Source of the DNA: Candidatus Woesebacteria bacterium
GTDB taxonomy: Bacteria > Patescibacteriota > Microgenomatia > UBA8517
Length of the DNA stretch: 9,866 bases
Reading direction: 5' to 3'
Assembly: GCA_026394855.1 (NCBI GenBank)
Contig: JAPLZT010000018.1
Location: 1-9,866, forward strand
A program made the position numbers and the translations under genes. Shown one piece after another: positions 6,058-9,866 of this stretch (the stretch's first letter is position 1; the number at the start of each line of letters is the position of its first letter). The notes under the pieces are model-generated. The model was not told where the DNA came from and did no database searches. It saw only the letters and a program-made list of their open reading frames with translations.

Positions 6058-7065
6058 CTATCCTCTAGTTGATATACTTCTCCTCCATAATTCTATGTTT
6101 TCCAAAACCAGTCCCGTACCTCTAACAACACACAATAACGGCTCATCGGCGACATGTGCAGGAACTCCGGTCTCCGAGGTCATGAGTTTATCAAAATTTC
6201 GTAAGATGGCAGTTCCCCCGCTCATTACAATTCCTTTGTCTATAATGTCGGATGCCAATTCCGGCGGCGTATCTTCCAAAACCCCCTTAACAGCCCCTAC
6301 TATTTGGAAAAGAATGGGGCGAATAGCTTCAGTTACTTCGGAAGAAGTAATAATAACGCTTCTGGGAAGGCCAAAAACCAAATCTCTCCCGGATATTTCA
6401 AGCTTCTCTTCTTTAGCTAAGGGAATTGCCGAACCGATTTTTAATTTTACCTCCTCAGAGGTCTGATCTCCGATAATTAAATTGTGCTTCTTTTTTAAGT
6501 AATTGGCAATTGCCTCATCAATTTTATTTCCGGCAACCCTAACCGATTTATGAACAACTACTCCTCCCAGGGATATAACTGCAGCTTCGGTTGAGCCTCC
6601 CCCCATATCAACAATCATATGACCCGATGGTGCCGAAACAGGAATTCCCGCCCCAATTGCAGCAGCTAAAGGTTCATCTATAAGATAAGCGTGTCCCGCC
6701 CCTGCTGCCAGAGTTGCGTCCAAAGCAGCTCTTCTTTCTACCTGAGTACACCCCGCTGGTACGCAAACCATAACATTGGGTTTAAATAATTGAAATCTTC
6801 CCAAAACCTTGCCGATAAAATACCTGAGCATGGCTTCAGTCACTTGATAATCGGCGATAACCCCATCTCTCATGGGACAACTGGCAATTAGAGCCTCGGG
6901 AGTTCTTCCCAACATTTTTTTGGCATCTTCCCCTACGGCAACAACCTTATTGCTGTCTGCCTGTATGGCAACAACCGTAGGTTCATTAGCTACAATTCCA
7001 ACACCCGCCACCCACACGACTGTATTGGCGGTTCCTAAGTCTATTGCAATATTTTTCCGAAGCAT
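6058..7065 (-). CDS. mreB: Rod-shape determining protein MreB
   Basis: MreB is the bacterial actin homologue. It polymerises at the inner membrane and positions the peptidoglycan elongation machinery. The 335 residues match the usual length. The actin-type ATPase motifs are clear: phosphate-1 NIAIDLGTANT (5-14 region), the segment LIDEPLAAAIGAG (128-140), phosphate-2 MIVDMGGGSTEAAVISLGG (150-168), and the adenosine-binding GIVMSGGTAIL near the C terminus. The ATG at 7065-7063 gives the expected N terminus. It has no Shine-Dalgarno sequence; a TATACT box ends 10 nt upstream, so the transcript is probably almost leaderless. No mreC or mreD follows, which is unusual compared with classical mre operons. 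It is divergent from the PEGA-domain gene with shared promoter DNA. Confidence 0.97.
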   Translation of the reverse strand: MLRKNIAIDLGTANTVVWVAGVGIVANEPTVVAIQADSNKVVAVGEDAKKMLGRTPEALIASCPMRDGVIADYQVTEAMLRYFIGKVLGRFQLFKPNVMVCVPAGCTQVERRAALDATLAAGAGHAYLIDEPLAAAIGAGIPVSAPSGHMIVDMGGGSTEAAVISLGGVVVHKSVRVAGNKIDEAIANYLKKKHNLIIGDQTSEEVKLKIGSAIPLAKEEKLEISGRDLVFGLPRSVIITSSEVTEAIRPILFQIVGAVKGVLEDTPPELASDIIDKGIVMSGGTAILRNFDKLMTSETGVPAHVADEPLLCVVRGTGLVLENIELWRRSISTRG

Positions 7066-7075
7066 TGGTAGATAT

Positions 7076-7081
7076 AGTATA
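7076..7081 (-). promoter_or_regulatory. -10 element of mreB
   Basis: TATACT on the - strand ends 10 nt before the mreB ATG, predicting a leader of about 4 nt. No good -35 box is seen at 16-18 nt. Four bases of it are shared with the TATAAT on the + strand. Confidence 0.5.
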
Positions 7082-7083
7082 AT
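7078..7083 (+). promoter_or_regulatory. -10 element of the PEGA-domain gene
   Basis: A perfect TATAAT is followed by exactly 6 nt (acaggc) and then the ATG at 7090. The expected transcription start is therefore the A of the ATG, a truly leaderless mRNA. The best -35 candidate (TTCCGA at 7055-7060, 17 nt spacer) is weak. Confidence 0.55.
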
Positions 7084-7089
7084 ACAGGC

Positions 7090-8244
7090 ATGACCAAGAT
7101 ACGAGTACTTCTATTCTTTCTGGGAATTGTAGTTGTGGGGCTTTTAGTCTACATCGCCGTCCTCTACGCCAGAGGTTTTCGATTTGATATTGCCACCTTA
7201 AAATTGCAATCAAAAGGTATCTTAGTGGTAAAAACTGACCCAACAGGGGCACAAGTTTTTGTCAATAAAGATTTAATTGGAGCATCCGATTCAAACTTTT
7301 CGCTTTCTCCCGAAACTTACGATGTAGAAATTAGAAAAAACGGATTTATTAATTGGTACAAAAGATTAACCATAGAAAAAGAAACTGTTACCGAAGTTAA
7401 GGCAGATCTTTTTAAATCTGCTCCATCATTTGCCCCTATTACCCAAGATGGGGTAACCCAGCCCGTCTCATCTAACAACTTTTCTCAAATCGCCTACACA
7501 AATAATCAAGGACTTTGGATTTTGGAAAACATTAATTTTCCCATTGGTTTTGCCAAAGACCCCAGAAAAATAACCGATGGAGATCTGGCTGGAGCAGTTT
7601 GGCAATTTTCCCCTAGCGGAAGAGAAATTCTTCTTGACACATCTGGCGGATCGTTCATCTTAGACACCGGAAAACTTACGCCCCAAACACAAAGGGTAAA
7701 CATTTCGTCAAAGAAAAATACGATTTTGGAAACATGGACCAAGGAAAAAGAGGTAAAAATTCAGGCACAAACAAGAAATTTGCCTCCCGAACTTCAAGAC
7801 TTACTGCAAAGAAAGGTAAGACAAATTATATTTTCCCCCGATGAAACAAAAATTCTTTATACAGCCTCCGCTTCGGGAACTCTAAGTCCGGATTTAATTA
7901 AACCGATTCCCGGAGCCTCGACTCAAAACGAAGACAGGAATATCAAAATAGATCACACATATGTTTATGACATCAAGGAAGACAGAAACTTCCTGATAGA
8001 TCCAACCGACAATTGGGATAAAAGGAAATTATTCTGGCTTCCAAATTCAGGAAACTTGGTTTTGGCAGAGGAAGGAAAAATAACCATAATGGACTATGAC
8101 GGAACAAACAGACAAGTTGTATTTTCGGGAGGGTACAGCCCCCCTTACGTATTTCCCTATCTTAATGGAGAAAAACTCTTGATCTTAACCAATCTCGGAG
8201 CCGACTCCCAGACCCCCAATCTTTATTCAATCAGTATTAAATAG
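7090..8244 (+). CDS. Membrane-anchored PEGA-domain protein with beta-propeller-like region
   Basis: The specific function is unknown. The 384-residue protein has a short basic N terminus and then one hydrophobic segment (about residues 5-26, VLLFFLGIVVVGLLVYIAVL), which is likely a signal anchor that places the rest outside the membrane. Residues about 43-108 form a PEGA domain (GILVVKTDPTGAQVFVNKDL, then ETYDVEIRKNGFINW), a beta-rich module found in surface and cell-wall proteins. The remainder shows repeated short beta-type segments (FSPSGREILLDTS, FSPDETKILYTAS, ITIMDYDGTNRQVVF) resembling TolB or WD-like propeller blades; this region is recognised by pattern only. Translation probably starts on a leaderless mRNA at 7090. 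Sharing a promoter region with mreB suggests a role linked to the cell envelope, which is inference. Confidence 0.85.
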   Translation: MTKIRVLLFFLGIVVVGLLVYIAVLYARGFRFDIATLKLQSKGILVVKTDPTGAQVFVNKDLIGASDSNFSLSPETYDVEIRKNGFINWYKRLTIEKETVTEVKADLFKSAPSFAPITQDGVTQPVSSNNFSQIAYTNNQGLWILENINFPIGFAKDPRKITDGDLAGAVWQFSPSGREILLDTSGGSFILDTGKLTPQTQRVNISSKKNTILETWTKEKEVKIQAQTRNLPPELQDLLQRKVRQIIFSPDETKILYTASASGTLSPDLIKPIPGASTQNEDRNIKIDHTYVYDIKEDRNFLIDPTDNWDKRKLFWLPNSGNLVLAEEGKITIMDYDGTNRQVVFSGGYSPPYVFPYLNGEKLLILTNLGADSQTPNLYSISIK

Positions 8245-8248
8245 TTTG

Positions 8249-8320
8249 TCGGGGTGCTGGGAATTGAACCCAGTGTCTTTGCGTCCCGAACGCAACGTGA
8301 TACCGATTCACTACACCCCG
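8249..8320 (-). tRNA. tRNA-Pro (anticodon CGG)
   Basis: A complete cloverleaf can be folded by eye. The acceptor pairs CGGGGTG with CACCCCG. The D arm pairs GTGA with TCAC. The anticodon stem TTGCG/CGCAA encloses the loop TTCGGGA, giving anticodon CGG (codon CCG), with G37 as expected for tRNA-Pro. The T arm is CTGGG/CCCAG around TTCAATT. The first pair is C1-G72 and the discriminator is A73, both typical of bacterial tRNA-Pro. CCA is not encoded (A73 is followed by CAA). The gene ends 4 nt from the stop of the convergent PEGA gene. Confidence 0.95.
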
Positions 8321-8335
8321 TTCTCCAAAGGAGAA
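8321..8335. other. Perfect hairpin abutting tRNA-Pro
   Basis: The inverted repeat TTCTCC-aaa-GGAGAA (6 bp stem, 3 nt loop) touches the first base of tRNA-Pro. There is no T-run on either strand, so it is not a standard terminator. It could be a processing signal or the vestige of one. Confidence 0.5.
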
Positions 8336-8351
8336 CTTCATTTACCAATTC

Positions 8352-8615
8352 TTATCTCAGCCTTAGGTAATTATCTAGTATTAATCTTCTTAGTTTATAC
8401 CCAATTCCTGATTTCAAAAACATTTCCCTTTTCTCAGCACAAACTCGACAATAAAAATTCTCGTAATAAATCAACCTCCACGGCCGATCAGTTTTTGTAT
8501 ACCGCGATAATCCCCCATTATGCTCTTCAAGTCGTTCTCTTATCTCTTTTATCGTCAAACCAACATAACTTTTCCCTGGTTTTTTCATACTCTCAAGCAA
8601 ATAAACCTTATACAT
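8352..8615 (-). CDS. GIY-YIG nuclease-superfamily protein (stand-alone)
   Basis: This 87-residue protein consists of a single GIY-YIG domain of the small YhbQ/UPF0213-like type. The GIY element is VYLL (4-7) and the YIG element is YVG (17-19). The catalytic-type arginine lies in IRERLEEHN (about 24-32), and the metal-binding glutamate is probably Glu63 in AEKREMFLKSG. The motif RPWRLIYYENF is typical of these small proteins. Many members are annotated as putative endonucleases with unproven roles in repair or mobility. The ATG at 8615-8613 leaves VYLL at the normal distance from the start, but no Shine-Dalgarno sequence is seen and a TAGAAT box is too close to serve it. It lies between two tRNA genes on the same strand and could depend on read-through from the tRNA-Arg unit. 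Confidence 0.88.
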   Translation of the reverse strand: MYKVYLLESMKKPGKSYVGLTIKEIRERLEEHNGGLSRYTKTDRPWRLIYYENFYCRVCAEKREMFLKSGIGYKLRRLILDNYLRLR

Positions 8616-8629
8616 CTAATTCTACTCGC

Positions 8630-8650
8630 AAAAAATTCTGCTTTGCAGAA
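8630..8650 (-). terminator. Intrinsic-terminator-like hairpin after tRNA-Arg
   Basis: On the - strand TTCTGC-aaa-GCAGAA is followed at once by six T residues, beginning 2 nt after the tRNA discriminator base. The stem is short (6 bp), so termination may be partial and allow read-through into the GIY-YIG gene. Confidence 0.55.
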
Positions 8651-8651
8651 G

Positions 8652-8723
8652 TGCCCCTACCAGGAATTGAACCTGGATCAAAGGATTAGGATTCCTCCGT
8701 TCTGTCCGTTGAACTACAGGGGC
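8652..8723 (-). tRNA. tRNA-Arg (anticodon CCT)
   Basis: The cloverleaf folds fully. The acceptor pairs GCCCCTG with TAGGGGC (one G-T pair). The D arm pairs GTTC with GAAC. The anticodon stem GAGGA/TCCTT encloses the loop ATCCTAA, giving anticodon CCT (codon AGG). The T arm is CCAGG/CCTGG around TTCAATT. The discriminator is A73 and CCA is not encoded. Its first base directly follows the stop codon of the AbiEii gene. Confidence 0.95.
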
Positions 8724-9455
8724 TCAAGGCCATTTTACCACGCTTCTTAAAAATATTAGAGTTTCCGGCTTTAATTTTTTTCTTATTTTCAAAAATACAT
8801 CATACGGCAGAAGCATATTAAGATCCTCCGAAAGCAGCCTATCTGTGACCTTGTTTTCTATAAACTTAATCAATCTTTTAAAGTAATCTTCTGCACTCAT
8901 CTTCATCCTTTCTTCAATTATCTCCTTCTTAAAGGCGTATCCATTTGAAAAAAAGTGATGGATATCATAGATATCACGCCCGGCAATCTTTTCGTGCTTG
9001 TTATATCTATCAATCGGGGCAACGAGCTTGTTGGCAAACATCGTTTCAATTGTTTGGCAGGCAACCAATCTATCAATCTCTGCAAAAAAGAGGGTTTTAT
9101 ACTCATTTGCTTTGATAAATACATCAGAAACACTTAATTTGAGAGTATTCCGTTGATCCTTAGGTACGTCATACTTCAAAACAAAAAACAGATTTTTAGC
9201 ATCTCCTTTTTCTATCTTAAAGTCTAGTTTTTTAAATATCTCTTTGAATTCAGATAGTAGTTTTAATTTATTAGCACCTTTTTTCAAATCAAAATCCAAA
9301 TCCACAGAAAACCTATCTAAGTATCCTAGCATTGTGGCACAGGTTCCACCCTTGAAATAAACATTCGATGCAAGAATATTATTATCAATAATCCCAGTAA
9401 GAAGTTTTAACAGCTCGGCTTTATGCAATACGTCTTCAGATTTAAGAAATGTCAT
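8724..9455 (-). CDS. AbiEii-family nucleotidyltransferase toxin
   Basis: This protein is the toxin or effector half of an AbiE-type (type IV) toxin-antitoxin system. The family belongs to the DNA polymerase beta-like nucleotidyltransferases. Some relatives (MenT) inactivate tRNA by adding nucleotides to its 3' end, and AbiE systems can block phage by abortive infection. In the 243 residues the NTP-binding motif is FKGGTCATMLGYLDRFSVDL with the metal-binding pair D52xD54. A third acidic motif is probably LKLSVSD (about 105-111). The fourth motif runs from MFANKLVA to GRDIYDIHHFF (139-169). The ATG overlaps the AbiEi stop as ATGA, indicating coupled translation of toxin after antitoxin. Its TGA is followed with no gap by tRNA-Arg. 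The target in this organism is unknown. Confidence 0.92.
   Translation of the reverse strand: MTFLKSEDVLHKAELLKLLTGIIDNNILASNVYFKGGTCATMLGYLDRFSVDLDFDLKKGANKLKLLSEFKEIFKKLDFKIEKGDAKNLFFVLKYDVPKDQRNTLKLSVSDVFIKANEYKTLFFAEIDRLVACQTIETMFANKLVAPIDRYNKHEKIAGRDIYDIHHFFSNGYAFKKEIIEERMKMSAEDYFKRLIKFIENKVTDRLLSEDLNMLLPYDVFLKIRKKLKPETLIFLRSVVKWP
8732..8740 (-). promoter_or_regulatory. Possible extended -10 promoter of tRNA-Arg inside abiEii
   Basis: TGG followed by TAAAAT (5 of 6 match) forms an extended -10 element within the last codons of abiEii. It would start transcription near 8725, 2 nt upstream of the mature tRNA. No good -35 box is seen. Confidence 0.35.
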
Positions 9456-9866
9456 AACTTTTTGTTGTCAAAATAATACTTAGGATTAAAATATAGCATA
9501 TCGCTAATCGCCCGTTCAGAAGTTGCCATAAAATAGCCGTCCTTTTTTTCTACACCTTTAGGGTCAAATAATATTTCGGGTTTCATTTTTCTATAAATAT
9601 ATTCCCTGCCTCCGAATTCAATCTTCTGCGATACGGATGAAACAAAAGTTATCGGATAAATTTTTTGGTTTATTACTCCTTCTTTTTCTAAAACCGTTTC
9701 GCAGCTGACATAAGAAAATCTATGAATTAAGGCAGAACCCAATTCAAATTCATCAACCTCGGAAAGTAAAACCGTTGAATACAACCCCTTGATAATCTTG
9801 ATAAGTACTCCCTTTTTTAAGTATCTTTTGATAATTGTGTAAAGAGTGTTTCTGTTTTCGACACCC
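9452..9866 (-). CDS. AbiEi-family antitoxin (5' partial)
   Basis: This is the probable antitoxin and autorepressor partner of AbiEii. The frame is open to the right edge, giving 137 visible residues. A TTG at 9784 could be mistaken for the start, but the codons before it encode YLKKGVLIKIIKGLYS, the typical end of the AbiEi winged-helix DNA-binding domain, so the gene begins outside the window. The C-terminal half has the antitoxin pattern ending DGYFMATSERAISDMLYF, equivalent to the SPERAxxDxLY motif of this family. The protein stops soon after that motif, so it is shorter at the C terminus than many AbiEi proteins. Its stop overlaps the toxin's ATG by 4 bp. Family members repress their own operon through inverted repeats upstream, which would lie beyond the window. 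Confidence 0.87.
   Translation of the reverse strand, partial: GVENRNTLYTIIKRYLKKGVLIKIIKGLYSTVLLSEVDEFELGSALIHRFSYVSCETVLEKEGVINQKIYPITFVSSVSQKIEFGGREYIYRKMKPEILFDPKGVEKKDGYFMATSERAISDMLYFNPKYYFDNKKL

Noticed and set aside
6095..7252. Open frames opposite mreB and across the mreB/PEGA promoter
   Set aside because: They are shadows of mreB and the PEGA gene with no family features.
8616..8624. TAGAAT as promoter of the GIY-YIG gene
   Set aside because: It is only 3 nt before the ATG, so transcription would start inside the start codon.
8246..8750. Plus-strand open frames of 147 and 76 codons
   Set aside because: They run antisense through both tRNA genes and the GIY-YIG gene. Their sequences (for example GIEPGSKD or CPYQELNLDQRI) are the usual artefacts of translated tRNA.
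1..9866. Alternative genetic code with TGA as sense codon
   Set aside because: TGA ends idi-upstream mvaD, the second kinase, abiEi and abiEii at natural family ends, with coupled starts, so it is a stop here.

Overview
The window looks like a piece of an AT-rich, compact bacterial chromosome, most likely from the Candidate Phyla Radiation (Patescibacteria, perhaps the Microgenomates side). That placement is an inference. It rests on a tightly overlapping bacterial mevalonate operon, shortened enzyme cores, stand-alone GIY-YIG and AbiE genes, tRNA genes without an encoded CCA, several promoters almost on top of start codons, and very little intergenic DNA. TGA is used as a stop codon throughout, so there is no sign of the TGA=Gly code of some CPR lineages.

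Left third (1-4286), isoprenoid synthesis. A polyprenyl diphosphate synthase enters from the left edge on the + strand. It meets, with overlapping stop codons, a five-gene operon on the - strand: a 62-residue ORF, mevalonate kinase, a probable phosphomevalonate kinase, diphosphomevalonate decarboxylase and type 1 IPP isomerase. Every junction in the operon overlaps (TAATG, 11 bp, GTGA, ATGA), which implies translational coupling. Together the genes carry mevalonate to IPP/DMAPP and on to prenyl diphosphates. HMG-CoA synthase and reductase are not in the window. The operon promoter (TTGAAA, 16 bp, TATAAT) lies so close to the first ATG that the mRNA would be nearly leaderless.

Centre (4287-8244), regulation and envelope. 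A small ECF-type sigma factor is transcribed divergently from the mevalonate operon. It converges with a 41 bp overlap on a WecG/TagA/CpsF-family glycosyltransferase. A 375 bp AT-rich spacer follows, holding two separate five-unit arrays of 7 bp tandem repeats. Then comes mreB (- strand), divergent from a membrane-anchored PEGA/beta-propeller-like protein. The -10 boxes of these two genes overlap on opposite strands.

Right third (8245-9866), tRNAs and a toxin-antitoxin pair. On the - strand, reading in the direction of transcription, there are abiEi (cut by the right edge), abiEii, tRNA-Arg(CCT), a terminator-like hairpin, a small GIY-YIG nuclease-family gene, another hairpin, and tRNA-Pro(CGG). 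The abiEii stop codon directly abuts the first base of tRNA-Arg. The AbiE family includes tRNA-modifying nucleotidyltransferase toxins, which makes this arrangement the most unusual part of the window.
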